From Polytrichum commune (Eukaryota; Streptophyta; Polytrichopsida; Polytrichales; Polytrichaceae): 64,000 bases of DNA. Below are positions 19,662 to 33,130 of this stretch, piece by piece. The DNA lies in NCBI GenBank assembly GCA_950295325.1, contig OX485807.1, positions 33,450,440-33,514,439 of the forward strand. The letters run 5' to 3'. The notes under the pieces were generated by a model. That model saw nothing but the letters and a program-made list of their open reading frames with translations, was not told the origin of the DNA and ran no database searches. The position numbers and the translations under genes are program-made. The number at the start of each line of letters is the position of its first letter. Positions within the stretch are counted from its first letter, which is position 1.

Positions 19662-20110
19662 CTCTAGTATTGCTCCCTGTTGAAAAGTGGCACCAGGCTG
19701 ATCTGACCTTTTCTTTTGCTTCGGTTCATTGCTGCTTTGTGGCTGCTGGATGCTAAGCTTACTCCATCCTCGGCTGCAATATTCAAGCTTGCGACATCAC
19801 AGTAACCTCGTTTAATTTGCAGGTTTTCCTCTGCTTCCGCTGCCGCTTCAATGCTCTTCCAACCAATTCCTCTGGTCTACTAGCTAGTTCATAGCCTGAA
19901 GCTTAGTTGTAGAAATCTTCAATTCTCCCATTTACACTTCTTCCATCTCGGGACTTTGAATGCGTGGATAAAGTGAACGACTCTGGAAGTGTTGATAGAG
20001 CTAGGTGCTTGAGCTTGTTGTCGACATCTGCAAATCTTCTCCCTGGTTTATGGTTAGGACCGAGTGAGAACTGGTCTTGGGTTTGAAATTCAATCCTCTC
20101 CCAAACTGTG
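19662..20110 (+). repeat. Family R repeat, leader part
   Basis: Parallels the minus-strand copies: GGCACCAGGCTGATCTGACC, GCTGCTTTGTGGCTGCTGGA, a TTGCGACATCACAG/TAACC step, CCTGAAGCTTAGTTGTAGAA, then GCTAGGTGCTTGAGCTTGTT and GGGTTTGAAATTCAATCCTC. The last element resembles a pol III B box but the A-B spacing is too long for a tRNA. No protein is encoded. Confidence 0.6.
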
Positions 20111-20399
20111 CAGATAATCTAGTTCTGACAACTTTGCAATCTCTTCTAATGTGATATCTGACATGCGATTGGTTGGGAACTGTTTTTTTGATGCCTTCTC
20201 ATGTGTAATTATACCTGTATGTATTGCGTGTTTAAATGACTGAGACATTATCCCCTTGCCTATTTCTCCCATTTGAATGGAACTAAGGTGTGTGGTCCTC
20301 TTGTAGATTCCATATATATATATATATGAGACTCTTAGATCGGCTTGAGAATAGTCTAATTGAGTTAGTACTTGCACAAGCCAAAGGGGAGCCAAAGAT

Positions 20400-21240
20400 T
20401 GCTATTTTAAGTTTGAGGTTAAGTTGAGATGTATACTTTACAGTAGGGCAAATTGAAGATTGTCTTTCTCTTCACGTGATCATGTATCCGGCCTCAATAA
20501 TCATTATGTTAACCATCGGACCTTGTATGACTAATATGTATACTTTGAGCACATAATGACACCTGTCTTTTTCGTATCCATTCTTAACTTCAAGTCACGT
20601 CATGTTTGCCACTCAAATATCAAGGTAGACATATGTTTATACATGTTTTTGCGCCATGTGTTTGATTAAGAGTGACCATAAAAGGCACATACTTTAGGAG
20701 CTAAGATAGGCAAGTTTATTATGGTTACTTCCAAAAAGCTTGACCTTTTCTAATGTGCAATAAATGCCAAGAAAAAAATCTAGTCGATGAACAAATCTAG
20801 TACGTATCTAATACCATAAGATTGAATCTTAAGCTGACTAAATCTCGATTCTCGATTATTTTCCAAAGAACGTACATGCGATCTTCTTAAGTGATTTCAT
20901 TGGTGTGCCTAGAATAGCTAATGCTAAGTGGGTGTCGAGATATTGACTTTTTTTGCTAACATAAACAACTAGTTCTTATATTAATCCTTAGAATAATATT
21001 AAAAATGAATATTTAGGAAAACATTGAACCATTTTGCTCCCAAAAGTAGGTGTTTGAATAAGCCGGTGTTTTAATAAAGCATGTCTACTTTAAGAGCTTT
21101 TATTTCTCTATTGTTTGTCTTATGTTCCGAATAATAACTCTAGAAGCTTGAGTTAAGCATATTATGAATTTATTGGCTCTATCCTATGGAAGAGATCTAG
21201 GGGTGGACTCTAAAATGTGCCAAACTTTGGCAACCACAAC
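20400..21240. other. Non-coding AT-rich stretch
   Basis: No ORF of interest and no repeat identified within the window. Confidence 0.4.
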
Positions 21241-22010
21241 TAGCGTGTTAGTAATGTGCATGGAAGATGTGTGGACCACATTAGAATGAACCCCTGTAAA
21301 TTAGAGAGGTAAACTGCGAAGTTTTTGGAAGTTTTTAGAATCAATTTCATACATTGTGCATAATCTCAATGGGATTTCATGGTTTCTTGTAGAGGAGGTT
21401 GTTGGCTCAAGATCAAACTCAATCACCTCCTACGCCGACATGATTCACATCATGAAGATTGCACAAGTTCTCACAACATTAGGTGGAGAGTTACGACATG
21501 GGAGGAACCCCACTACTACAGGTGCTCACAAGGTGAAGGATGCTACTGCAAAAGGGGAGTACTTATTGCAAGTGGCCAATCTAATCGAAAAGGCCACCCC
21601 AAATAGTCCACATTCCCTGCCATCAATTGGTATTGGTCATGACATCATGAATCCCATGTTGTATCCTGAGTCCTTGGAAGTGGTGGCCAAAGCCCTTCAA
21701 CAAAATTCCCTTGGCAAGGAAAACATGTCTCAACTCGTTCATTTCTTACATCTTTTGGGAGGCGACTTGTTGGACATTAACATGAAGATGCGATAGGTTA
21801 GATATACCATAGTAGCTTGGGTATGGGCACCCTATAGTGGTTTAGGTCCCCAACCCTCAATATTGGGTTAGAAGCCTTGAACGAGTAAAATTATTTGGAA
21901 TCGTTGTTTATATGTTGAAGCTTCTTTTGTAGCTAAATGTGTGGTGAAAGTTGTAAGAACAAACCTTGATTGTAAATCGAATGACACATCAACAACCTGT
22001 GATTTGAGCT
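21240..22010 (+). repeat. Dispersed repeat carrying the 146-residue ORF, copy 1
   Basis: Matches 36850-37840 in reverse. The 3' side keeps TTAGATATACCATAGTAGCT, TTTAGGTCCCCAACCCTCAA and ACAAACCTTGATTGTAAAT. The 5' side keeps GATGTGTGGACCACATTAGA and ATGAACCCCTGTAAATTAGA. No terminal inverted repeat was identified. Confidence 0.75.
21356..21796 (+). CDS. Unrecognised 146-residue repeat-encoded protein, copy 1
   Basis: I do not recognise this protein. It has an inverted paralogue at 37512-37069 with no indel across about 140 residues: shared blocks include VVGSRSNSIT, ADMIHIMKIAQVLTTLGGEL, RHGRNPTT, GHDIMNPMLYPESLEVVAKA and LGKENMSQLVHFLHLLGGDL. Predicted soluble and mostly helical, no signal peptide or membrane segment. 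Homology extends outside the frame (about 21240-22010 against 37840-36850), so it belongs to a dispersed repeat. The start is uncertain; the other copy has ~200 extra bases just upstream, which could be an intron. Probably part of an undescribed transposon protein; in-frame conservation suggests selection until recently. Confidence 0.5.
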   Translation: MHNLNGISWFLVEEVVGSRSNSITSYADMIHIMKIAQVLTTLGGELRHGRNPTTTGAHKVKDATAKGEYLLQVANLIEKATPNSPHSLPSIGIGHDIMNPMLYPESLEVVAKALQQNSLGKENMSQLVHFLHLLGGDLLDINMKMR

Positions 22011-25000
22011 TGGATTAGCAAAGGCTAGGTTGCACACATCTATTTCAATTTCTAAGGGGTTGTGTGTTGAAATAATGTGGGGAGGAAAGAAAGTAAAAGA
22101 AACGTTGATGTTCCTCAAATTGACATGAATGTGAGCCTATTATCCTTTAAAAAAATAAGCATGGAATGATTTATATGTATTTGAGGAAGGATTCGTTCAT
22201 TGTCCATCACACACATATCATCTTGGACTCTATGATTAATGATATGAACAATCTACGTATTGATACATAGTCGTGGAGGTTTTAGTGCATCTTACAAATG
22301 ATTGTCAATGTGAGCTCCAGGCTTCAATATAAGAGACTGGGCGCTCAACAAGTAAAAAAAGTAAAAAAATTGGTGTTCATATTAAGGCTCATATTCTCTT
22401 ATATGGGCATTAGGGTTTAGTGGCACACAAACATGTAATCAAGGGATGGGAAATATCTTGATTAATGAGAGCGTATAATGAGGCAAAATGCTTCCCTTTG
22501 CTACAATTGGAACATGGCTAACTCTAGAGAGAATACCTTCTCCCTTGAGATGTTGATTAATATCTTCAATGGTTGTGTCTTGGATACTATAGGCCAGTCC
22601 ATAACATATTCATTTGCCACTCACACAATGCTTGATGTCGTCATGGCAAAACAGAAGCCCATGCTCCACGTTGTTGGTCGAAGGGAACCTCCTCTTCGTC
22701 TCGTTGTATGTTGAAGCAGAGGTGCCATGTTTGCTAGTTCTCACTTTGGCATTGCACAAAGTGGGTGACAACCTTACAATGTGCCACTAAGAATTAGGGT
22801 CATCAATCTCCAATACCGATGTGGTATGTGCCACACCATGCCCTACATAATGCAATGACTCCTCTATGCATGTTTTTCTTGCCCTAGTGTTTAGGCGAGG
22901 AATAGAGTAATTAACTTTGTCCGGTCAAGGTGAGTCATATTTGGCACAAGGTGACAAGTCCAGTTTCCGTTTGGTGAAACCAAACAACTTTGTGCCCTCC
23001 AAGGCACTCTCATGGGTGTTAAAACATGTTGCCCCCGGATAAGACTTCATGGCCTCTGCCATTGGCTTTGGATCTCCACACTTGGCAATAGCCTTAAGCT
23101 TCAATGATGTTGAATCATGGCATTTACCAATGGACCACCTTTCAACCATGACCTATAATTCGCAATATGCACGAAGACTTGGATGAAACCATCCATTATG
23201 CCTTTGTAAAGACAAGTCATTTGTGTCTTGGATTGTTGAAGCCACTTGTTGTGGACTGATTCTACAAGGTTGCATGTTGGTATTTATGCACATCTATGGT
23301 CATGTCTTGTGTAAAAGAAAGAAAATAAGAATAAGACGACTACGGTAGGCGCCAAATTAGCAGTGGTGACACTTGGAATTTGGAATGGACATGCCAAACT
23401 TTTTGTTAGAATGATAATAAAAGTTTGCATCTAGGAACTAGAAAGACCTATAACTCTACATGAACAAGGACCCATATTCTAGATAAAACCATCCTCACTA
23501 TTATTCTTTTGTGTCAAAATGATTTCAGTCACCCCTCATCTTTGGTTGTCCATTGTTTGGGTCATTTGGAAACATTGTGATAAAAATACACACACAGAGT
23601 ATCGTGAGCAATCTTAGAGTGCCCAAATTTATAAGATTTTTAGTCTCGGTATCAAGACATAATATCATCATTGTTGGAGTAATTATCAAATGCCCAAGGT
23701 TGCTTTGTTGTGACTTTAATTTGATTCTTTGGAGACCACTTGGACAAATTTTATTATAAAATCAAAAAATCAAAAAATTCCATCATCTTCGTATTTTACT
23801 CTTGGCACCAAGAAAATACGTCCTCATTGTTAGGCAATATTTAAAATTAGGTTTCTTTAGAGGCTTGTACCTTTGAAGTTTGGATATTATTAGTGCATAT
23901 TTTTCAATTGGTTTTTATGTGCCTAATGTTTCATCACATCCATAAACCATTCCTCTTTGGAATGATCACACGCAAAAGAATATTGCTCGGGGAGGTGACT
24001 ATCGGAATTTTAGAAACCACATGAGATAAAAAAAATAAGATCAATTTAATTTGTTGAGGGTAAAAATTATAATTTTGTTAGATCTACCATAGCATTGGAA
24101 ATATGTCCCCTACACGATTATATGTAAAATAGGGTGGTGAAAAATTCCTTCATTTTAGTAATCAGTAGAAAAAAAATAGGGTTATAGATGTTGGATCCCC
24201 CTAAAAGTGTGTAGTAGGATCAATAGAATAATTATGACTTTTGTATTTATCTTTCTTGTATTTGAATGCAATTGTTTTTCTTTTTTCTTTTTTTGGAGTA
24301 GGTATTTTGCAAAATTCTATGTCTTGCCACAACTTATTATAATTCTTTTTTGGTTCTATTTATGTTTACAACTTGTCTATGTTAGCTTGTATATTTTATT
24401 ATCTCCATGTTTATTGGTTACCCTTTAACTAGAACCCAAATGCTATTGGTTGTGTTTTGAATGGTATTTTGAATGGTCTAGGATTGGTATAACTAATTAA
24501 AACCAATTGAATGACAAGATGGATGGTATGGAATGTTTGTTACTTACATAATCGATTTTGTAATGCTATGATATTCCATCCACTATTTGGTACTTGTACG
24601 ATTTATAAAAAAATATATGTTGCCATAAATTAGCCTCTCTAAATAAATACAAATAAATACATGGTGCCAAAAATATATCTCAAAATAGATTTATATCTAC
24701 AAATAGGGCAGGAAAAAATATTGAGAGGTGCATAAATACCCCCCCCCCCATCAAATACCCCATTATCGCACGTGATTACAAAACGTAAGGAGGTGTGACT
24801 GCCCCGAGGAATATTGAGATTATGTTTGAATTTTCTATTGCGTATCTCATCAATGTTTTTTCATATCTCCTCTGGAATCTATTTGTTCCTAAGAAGAAGA
24901 TGTTGGAGACAATATAGTGTTTGTGTCTTTCTATGATTACTTGTTGGAAAAATATTGGTTGAATTTCAATGAATTGTCATTGTGATATCCTCTTGACACA

Positions 25001-25780
25001 AATTTGATGATACTACTTCCAAACCTTGATCCCTTTGCTATTTTAAGTTCTCATTCTTTAATGCATTGCAATATTAAATTGTTTTTAGGCAACCACATTG
25101 AACGATAGGATTTGGCATGCAAGCTCTAGGTTTTTCATCATCATGATGTTTCTCCATACAAAGCCCAAAACATAATTTGTTCTTTTAAAAATAAATTAAA
25201 ATGTGTGAGGTGGACATGAAGGCCTTGAAAGTTTACTTTACTCTCACATAGGCAAACATGCAGTTCATAACTCATAAAGTGTTGTAGAGTGGTGGTAGAG
25301 AGAAAACAAATGAATCATTGCAAATCCTAAACGAAGTCTTAACAACTCTTGGATCAGTTTTCATCGATGTCTCCACATCTATATTTTGGTATTTTTGATA
25401 CTCTCAAGGTGTTGCAAGTCGCAAAGATTTCCATGTGGTTTTGTTCATGGCTTGTGTAAATTTATTGACCTCTCAACATTTAATTGCTAGGTGCCTCCGT
25501 TCATGGTTGTAGATGTAGTGGCCCACATTTAGTCATGTACAAGGAAGACTCTTCATTGTTTGATGTCATCCTATCACCATTGCATAATACAATACCAACT
25601 CCTATTTTAGGTGGAACTATGGCTTACTAGGCAACCTCCCTCAATTCCACCAATGAGCATGTCAAGAAGGTGGCAAGGAGAAATTGATTGAATACATAAA
25701 TTTAAGTATTTCTCCAAATTCTTCTAATTATTTGATACCATAGCTTGAGAAGTGCCCACTTGACGTCTAACATTTACAAT
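22010..25780. other. Long non-coding stretch
   Basis: AT-rich, only short open frames (for example 22478-22714 and 23149-22925), none recognised. A C-run lies at about 24741-24749. No transposon end was found, although the texture is of old diverged repeats. Confidence 0.4.
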
Positions 25781-25783
25781 TTC

Positions 25784-25815
25784 ATTATAATAATAATAAT
25801 AATAATAATAATAAT
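25784..25815 (+). repeat. (TAA)n microsatellite
   Basis: About ten ATA/TAA units. Confidence 0.9.
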
Positions 25816-26406
25816 TTGGTGTGATTTCTTCTTTCAATTTTATGGTTTAGCCTCCATATGCAAAGGGTGTCACTTAGATCATGGCAAAGTTTTGCCCTGT
25901 ATCAATCTCCTTCATGTGATCAAATAACTTTGTTATGATAATTTTTTCTACGATTCAAGTAATAGTAACTTCAAATTGTGTAACAATGTTTAATTCTTGA
26001 GCTTTCTTCAACTTAGTACCACAATCAATGGGCATTTATTCATGTGAGCAATATCTCTAATACTTTCATCGATGCCTAAAAACTTAATTTATTTCGTCCA
26101 AAATGTTGCCATCAATGCATCTTTCATACCTAAGTAAATCCTTAAAAAACAGTCTAAATCATGCTCCACACTAGGAATGCGACTACAAGTTTTTGAAGAA
26201 TTGAATGTTGAGTCTAACAACAAATTTTAAATCCATTTCCACTCGTATTATTATAACAAAATTTATTATTATTTGTGGCAAAATACCATGGGTATAGGAC
26301 ACTAGTGCATGTAATTTTAAATATTTCCCTCCCTCATAACTCAAAACTGACCACTCATCGCTCATATCATAGCACTCCCCATATTATAGACTTCACCAAG
26401 GTCAAG

Positions 26407-26408
<2 letters not shown>
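25816..26408. other. Non-coding stretch
   Basis: AT-rich sequence between the (TAA)n and the A-run; nothing recognised. Confidence 0.4.
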
Positions 26409-26446
<38 letters not shown>

Positions 26447-26455
26447 CACACACAC
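26409..26455 (+). repeat. 47-nt poly(A) run followed by (CA)n
   Basis: Uninterrupted A tract followed by GCACACACACACAAACACAC. It could be the tail of a retroposed sequence on the plus strand, but the sequence before it shows no recognisable retroelement. Confidence 0.9.
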
Positions 26456-26555
26456 ACAAACACACACATTTGCACACTACACTCATTTTCACATTGTACA
26501 AATAATTGAAGATGTTGCATGGCAAACATGGATGCTTGCACACATGCTTATTTGG

Positions 26556-27755
26556 AAAATCCTCGCATTTACACATTTACCTACAAAAATTTGCTCAAAC
26601 ATGGAATTAATTTCCTCGCACATCTTTATGCCACAATTCATTATACTTACTTGTAGTCAAACCACCTATTCTTGATTAGGACCCCATCGGGAACCTATAG
26701 GGTGCCATGATTTTGATAAGGCTAGGATTGATTTTCAATTGGGCCGAAACCAATACTGCCCTGACACATGTCCCTCATGTGAGTGCTGAAGTGAAGAGGA
26801 ATGAGCGGTTAAAATGAGCATTTATGGCAAACTCTAAACATTGGTAATATGTTCGGCCAACTTCTGGCTTCAAAAAGTCATAGAAATTTCACTCTAAGGA
26901 AATATTATTATTACTCGAAATTTTACAATCCTCCTAATTTTTATTCTCCTACACAAAAAAATTTACATCGCCTTATACATCTCCAATTATGGCGCATAAT
27001 CTCCTAAGAATGATTAGTTATGGGCGCCTCTACTCTACACATAGTATCTTGGGCACTATACCCTCCATATGTTGGATGTTGTGCGATCTATGACGTTGCT
27101 CTAAAATCCCGTCAGCCAAATTATTTCCCATCACACACAACTGATCCCATCGTTCAAATCTTGCATGTAGCACACTTTATGCCCTTAAATTCACATTCAA
27201 CTCATACACTGATCTTGCAAGAATTTTAGAGCACCTAATTAAATGTATTCAGCAATGAAATATGCATGTAGACTGGTCCGAGATGACCCTAAACTACTAG
27301 ATGATAGTGGAGTGGTACCCAAACCGAACGGAGTGGTTGTTGGTTCGATTCTCAGCCGTGAAATTGTCTCTCTACTTGACGGAAAACTAGCTAGGTGGTC
27401 AAGCGCCTCCTGTGTTCGAAAAAAGAAAAGAAAAGAAAGTAAAAAAAGTAGAAGATAATGTATCTAGACCATCAGTTATCTGCACAATCTTGCATTTATG
27501 AAGCAACACATGAAGGAACATGGTGAAATAGATGCCAGGATGGTTTACACTTTATGGTATTTGGTGTCACATGCGTAATAATGTCACTTGCCCTATTTTG
27601 AGGCATATCCTAGGTTACACTAGTGATCACAACATCAACATGTGTGTCAGCTTCTGACACTTGGCATTCAAGTGCGCTTAGGGCATGTTCTCATGTTGTA
27701 CACCAAATACAAACACAACGGGGTGCTAAATTGGGTAACATTATTATAGAGGGGA
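26556..27755 (+). repeat. 1.2-kb dispersed repeat, copy 1
   Basis: Nearly collinear with 33131-34297: TCCTCGCATTTACACATTTA, TAGTCAAACCACCTATTCTT, GAGGAATGAGCGGTTAAAAT, ATGTTCGGCCAACTT, CTCCTAA..TGGGCGCCTCTACTC and GCTAAATTGGGTAACATTAT at the end. A third, partial copy is on the minus strand at 56580-57115. No coding capacity is evident and no terminal repeats were identified. Confidence 0.85.
27280..27451 (+). repeat. SINE candidate, copy 1
   Basis: About 140 bp starting GAGATGACCCTAAACTACTA, with a B-box-like TGGTTCGATTCTC (27341-27353), a middle block CTCTCTACTTGACGGAAAAC and GTGGTCAAGCGCCTCCTG, ending in an A-rich tail (GAAAAGAAAAGAAAGTAAAA). It resembles a tRNA-derived SINE; the A box is not clear. 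Confidence 0.5.
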
Positions 27756-27759
27756 GTAG

Positions 27760-30560
27760 TATCATCATATGTCGTACATGTTCACTCTATATGAGTTTCA
27801 TAAACTGTCGGTCCCAAGATCAATCTACTATTGTACAATACACAGGGTTTTACATAGAAATAGTTGAAGCTAAGATGCTATTTGGTTAGAGATTATGACG
27901 TATTGATAGTTGACTCTCTTATGGAGGAGTTGAAAGTTGGGCTGCTATAGACCCAAGGTATTCCAACCCGGGAGAGCGTTATTGGCCTCGCCAATGTTAC
28001 AATAGCGGTTGGGCTTGACGCATGGGTCTAGCTCCGGGGCTAAACATGGCACTGTCCCGTTGTGGGGCCATGTATTGATAACATGTGAACATGCTCTTAT
28101 TAATTTCTTGGCATGAGTATGTTTCATAGTGATATGAGGTGTATGCCTATGTTAGACAATGATCTACAAGTTGATTAAAGTGTACGGATATAACACTTGG
28201 CATTGGTATCCTCAAGAACATCTTCCTCTTGCATACTGAAATTTAAATACATGACACTTGCCAATAGTATGCTCAATAATAATTCCTTCCTTTGCATACT
28301 AAAATGAAGAACTATCATCTCAAGGATCTCATTGCGCTACGGTATATGTCATAATGTAAATTTTTTTCATTGAAGAAATTACTTATACATTGACGAATAA
28401 TGTTGTATTGGCAATTACCATATGTGACACTTGGGACCTCCATGCATCTAGTTGAGGCCCTTTGTAATTACTATATGTGATACTAAATATTATAAATGAT
28501 GTACAATGTCAATCCAATTTAGTGGTGTTACTATTCAAAGTTACATAGTGCTATAATTATTTAATGATAATGTAATATTTTACCAAGTAAAGTTATTTGT
28601 GGTTTGTGATGTCCGAACAAACTTTTGAAATTTTGTTAGTAAAATTTGAACTCTTAAGTAAGATGGTATTGCATTGCATAATTCCAAATAGTATCACACA
28701 CTAAATGGGATAATTAGTGTCCTCTACAATTGCGACTTTCAAAGCATAATATCCTCCACAAGTCCTAAGGTAGATGTGCCTAATATGGTTACTAGTCTTA
28801 ATCGGGTACCTAGTTTTGAGGGGCATGTGCTCAAGTGTGGCTTCAAAAATGATGGCCATAACAAACATGTGTTTAAAAGAGATTGGACTCCATCCACAAT
28901 ATGTGACACCCATTCTAGGCTCAATTGTCAACATAATTGGGAGGGGACCTATGTGACCATTTAGTGCGTGTGGTCGTATATCCCGAAGCCCGCACAATTT
29001 TGCCAAATCTCAAAAATAGCGAGGGATGAATTTTTTACGAAGTGATTATAAATTCATGAAGACATGATCATTTACCATAAATTTCAAGATAATGAATGCG
29101 TGCTCTATGGTGTTTGTAGAGTGCATAATATGCTTTGATGAGCTTGAAGAGACTTCTTCCTCTTCTTTTCAATCAACACCACTCGCTTCTAAGGCATCTC
29201 TTGATATTAAGAAACTGAAGAAACTTGCATCGAGAGTTTTTGGCACTTTAACACTTTGGACTCCCGAAATCCTAGGTCTTCTACTGAGAGGCAAGTTAGT
29301 AAAAAAATAAGCTACGGTGGCCTTTTGCAGCCACTGTACGGAGCCTATCGACTACTACCCACATCAAAAAGGAAGGTTGCATGGACACTACACGTCACAT
29401 AGACACTTTGGCTGGGCAACCATACATGTTTGAAATTGTTGGATTAGAATTAGAAAGTGAACAATTCTACGTATCCTTAACAAGAAAACGGTAGAACCGT
29501 AAGGCTTTGTCCTTTACTATGAAAGACTACAATTATAGTTGTTCACTTTGCTCATGTCAATCCATGGCTATTTACTAGACCAAGCTTTTCTTGGATTTTG
29601 TGCACCTTCTTCTCAAATGCAGGTCAAGGATTGAAGCTATCGATTTATCACCCGAAATTTTTAGAATACATAATCAAGAACTGCCGAAATAACTATAGTT
29701 AACTAGATTTCTTTCAATACATTTTAGGAAGCAATTATAGTGTTATATATATACATACATACATACACACACACACACACGCACACACACATATATATAT
29801 ACACACACATATATAATTTTAGTTAACATCCACATTAAATAAAGTGGACCAAAAATAACAAGAACAAGTAACGTCCAAGTGTGAACACAAAGTGGTTAGG
29901 AAATTTGCTCTTGAAACCAAGAAGTTGATGCATAGTCTCTGTCCTATAGAGAGAGCCAATAAACAAGGGGCCAACCCTTAAACCAAACTCCTCAATTTGA
30001 GGCAAAAATCCTTTTTCCTTGGTCCATTGCCCTCCGTGTTGAAGCGTGCCCTTCATATCCGGTTTAGATATGTGTGCACTTCTTGCCATGCATATCTAAA
30101 CCTAATGTTGTACTAAAGCCCACCAAAGTCAATCCCCTCATGCTGTTGAGTCTTCATACCACGTACGAACTAAGTTATATATAGAACGGTGTGTTACTCA
30201 AGGCATTACAACGACATTCTCATCAATTGAGCATCGCATTTATCCCCTAAGCCCAATGCTGTTATAATGGATGCATCGGTTACTTGTCCAAACATTATTG
30301 GAAATGGTGCCATGTGACGTAGTAAGTGAATCAATGCAACCTTCTTCCTCTGATGCCGGGTTCTACAAGAATCCACGGCTGGGACTGGACTGGCCTCGTC
30401 ACCTGTTTGTCTTTGCCTCCATGGCCCAAGCACCTCCTTTCATTACGCCTACAACTTTTGACACCTATAATAGAGGCGCCACCTATTCCCGATCATGATC
30501 CCATCAACAATCTATAGGGTACTAGAATTTCGATCAGGTTGGAATTGAGGATCTCTTAAG
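27760..30560. other. Non-coding stretch
   Basis: Only short frames (for example 29092-29310, starting MNACSMVFVECIICFDELEE), not recognised. Contains a microsatellite at 29750-29818. Confidence 0.4.
29750..29818 (+). repeat. Compound (CATA)n/(CA)n/(TA)n microsatellite
   Basis: Runs of CATA, CA and TA dinucleotides and tetranucleotides. Confidence 0.9.
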
Positions 30561-30569
30561 TGATTGGTT

Positions 30570-30840
30570 ATGAGCACCCCTACTCTATTGTGCAGACTTT
30601 GATACAAGAAGTTAATATGGCTTCACAACATGCATGTAAGGTTGAGGCATCCAAAGTCGACTAGGTCCATTTAAACACTCACTAGGGTACCCGGAATGCT
30701 GACATGGATGAGATCTATATTTTTCAAGCGAACAGAGTGAGGGTTTATGTGGCGGCGGCTTGTGATTGACTACCTTCATAAGACTTTTGACAAGTCTTGT
30801 AGCCAAGAATTAACATTTAGTTGAGCCATTTGTGGGTTGA
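30570..30840 (+). repeat. Direct partner of 56319-56575
   Basis: Shares CTCTACTCTATTGTG, GGCTTCACAACATGCATGTA, AACACTCACTAGGGTACCC, AACATGGATGAGATCTATAT-like blocks and CCAAGAATTAACATTTAG with 56319-56575, in the same orientation. The 2-kb unit next to it is in opposite orientation in the two places. Confidence 0.8.
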
Positions 30841-32790
30841 CCTATAGATAAACTGTATGTTCCCCTAAAATGAATTGCTTCGAAATTTGTAGCAATTTCC
30901 ATATTCATGAAATTCCTTTATAGCATGAATTGTGTTCCCCTTACAATCTATTTCCCTTTGCAAGAAAAATAATTCCCAACTATTACTCCTCCTAAATGGA
31001 TGCAAACTCTATCATATTGTCGGCTATAGATGCCTCAACCTTAAACTTGCTGATCTAGAAGCAAGTTGGTGGAAATGCAATGAAGTATCTTAGAATGTAA
31101 AGAAGTCTTGTACCAAACAACTTTAGGACAAGATTTATATGTAATACTTCTTCATGTCCACAATGGATAAGCAACATACATGCTCTAAATCTGTAGAAAG
31201 GCTTGTACACTTTGACCTCTCGAATATCACACATGTAGCAACCAAAGTGCACGTGATAATAAGGATGTCTATAGTGTTAACATGGATGTGTAATAATAGA
31301 GAATTTAGTGAAGAGTGTGACATTATGGAGCAATGCCGAAATTGATGATTCCATACATGGGACACATATAATCTCCAAAATTTTGCACACATATGCAAAG
31401 CTCAAACTTTCTAGGATTTACTTGCTCATAATTTCATAACAATACATACAAAATGGCAAAAATAAGTACATATACAAAAAATACTTCTACATACATAACA
31501 CGTAAATGGTCACTATAAACCATGCAACATAAACCTCTTGATATTAGACTTTATGATGACAGTTATATGAGCAACGCACATTCTAGACAATTTGTCAGAA
31601 ATGCGCTTCTCTTGCAATAACTTAGCACAAGAAACTTTCTGAACCTCCACCTAGTATGATGAACCCCAATAATTCTTTAGCACCAACATATGCTTCCATC
31701 ACATGCACAATCTTGCATTTCATGTCAACTTTGTTTGTTGATGCATTACATTCTTCATCTTGGCCACAATGCTCATCATTGCTTGCAACATGACATTCAA
31801 CTAACCATGTGATCACTTCTATGTATCAAGTGCACAATATTTTGTGATGAATATTCAACTTCTGTGATGTTTTTATTAGCCATGTCTAGATAATCTAAAG
31901 TACAAAGTTTTTCAACAAGCCTACCAACTTCAACGAGCACACTGTTTGGATTGCACAAACCCACAATGCACAAAAACTATAAATAAATCAATCAAAATTA
32001 TCACCAAGACCAAAACTTTGGCTTGACCAAGTTGCCTACTCTTTTAACCCAAAGCAACATATACATGAAGAAAAAAGGTGAGCTTTGAATCACAGTAAGG
32101 TACATGTTGTGGTTGGACTTGGAATCACTATGATCTTGACCTTATCAATGTCATAGTTGCCGAGTGCAATATATGCAATCATATGTTCGGAGCGCGAAAC
32201 AAGATCATGCATAAATGGTTGCAAGATTACCCAAACCCTATTTGCAACCCACAACCCACAACCAACAACCAACAAATCCTTGGGATATTAGAAGAAATTC
32301 AAACATAAGCTGCGCACATCTAAAACTTGTGCTAGAATCCAAATTACCTCAAATTGCTAAGAATTCATGTTCCTTCAATTTTTACAAAGTTCTGACGAGT
32401 AGAATCTTTGTTTTTGGCATTGATGACATGACACCTTAGCAATAAATGTAATGCAAGAGGGTTCACATAAATCAATCCAAACTCTAAACCCACAACTTAT
32501 TGCAAGCTCACCCACCAGCCCCAATTCACTCCCAACACACACATTCCATGCCTCAAAACAAAAAAATCCCCCCCAAAATAATGAGAACATGTCATTTGCT
32601 TGAATCAATCTTCTTATTCTCAAGAGCCAAGAATTTGAGGCCCCCTAGCTCATTCAAAACAACGCACCCCTAGTTCATAACCTTTCTACCCACTCAAATT
32701 GCACTGAACTTTGAATTGCATAGGTTTTGCAAGTTTAAGTCATCTTACCAATGCACATGCAATACTTATATTGAGCCTCGCCCCTCCTTC
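30841..32790 (-). repeat. 2-kb dispersed repeat, inverted partner of 54404-56313
   Basis: Collinear in reverse with 54404-56313: CCTATAGAT at the inner edge, TACAATCTATTTCCCTTTG, CATTGCATTTCCACC-type blocks, ATTCTCTATTATTACACATC, GATTGATTTATGTGAACCCT and GAGGGGCGAGGCTCAATATA at the outer edge (on the minus strand). The best shared frames (31398-31135 and 32623-32375 here) are not recognised and are broken. No transposase seen. Confidence 0.8.
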
Positions 32791-33130
32791 TCCAAAGCCA
32801 AAGCTCTGAGATTCAAGAAGGTGTTGCAAATTGTTGATGCTCTGGATGGGCTAAGTGAAATCACTTGTAAGTAATGGTGTGCCTAGAGTACTAGTAAGTG
32901 ATTCAAATTTCAACAAACTTAGAAACGATGATGAAGAATGATGTCTACATTGGATCATGCAAGAATATGTGAAGCCAAGTCACATGCAAACGCCCACTGT
33001 GGCATGGTCTATAGGATTTGGCATTGAAGTTGGTGCATCCTTCCAACTCAAGTTTTGGTCTTGGCAATTGTGGGGTTAAATAGGATAGTGATTTTAATCT
33101 TTGCAGTTAGAAGCTCACATCCTTAATCAA
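32791..33130. other. Non-coding stretch
   Basis: Short unique-looking segment between two repeats; nothing recognised. Confidence 0.4.

Noticed and set aside
19995-20110. tRNA-derived SINE in family R (GGGTTTGAAATTC)
   Set aside because: The B-box-like motif is weak and the A-B spacing is too long; kept only as part of family R.
27341-27353. tRNA gene suggested by GGTTCGATTC
   Set aside because: No acceptor stem, anticodon arm or proper A box; fits a SINE-like repeat better.
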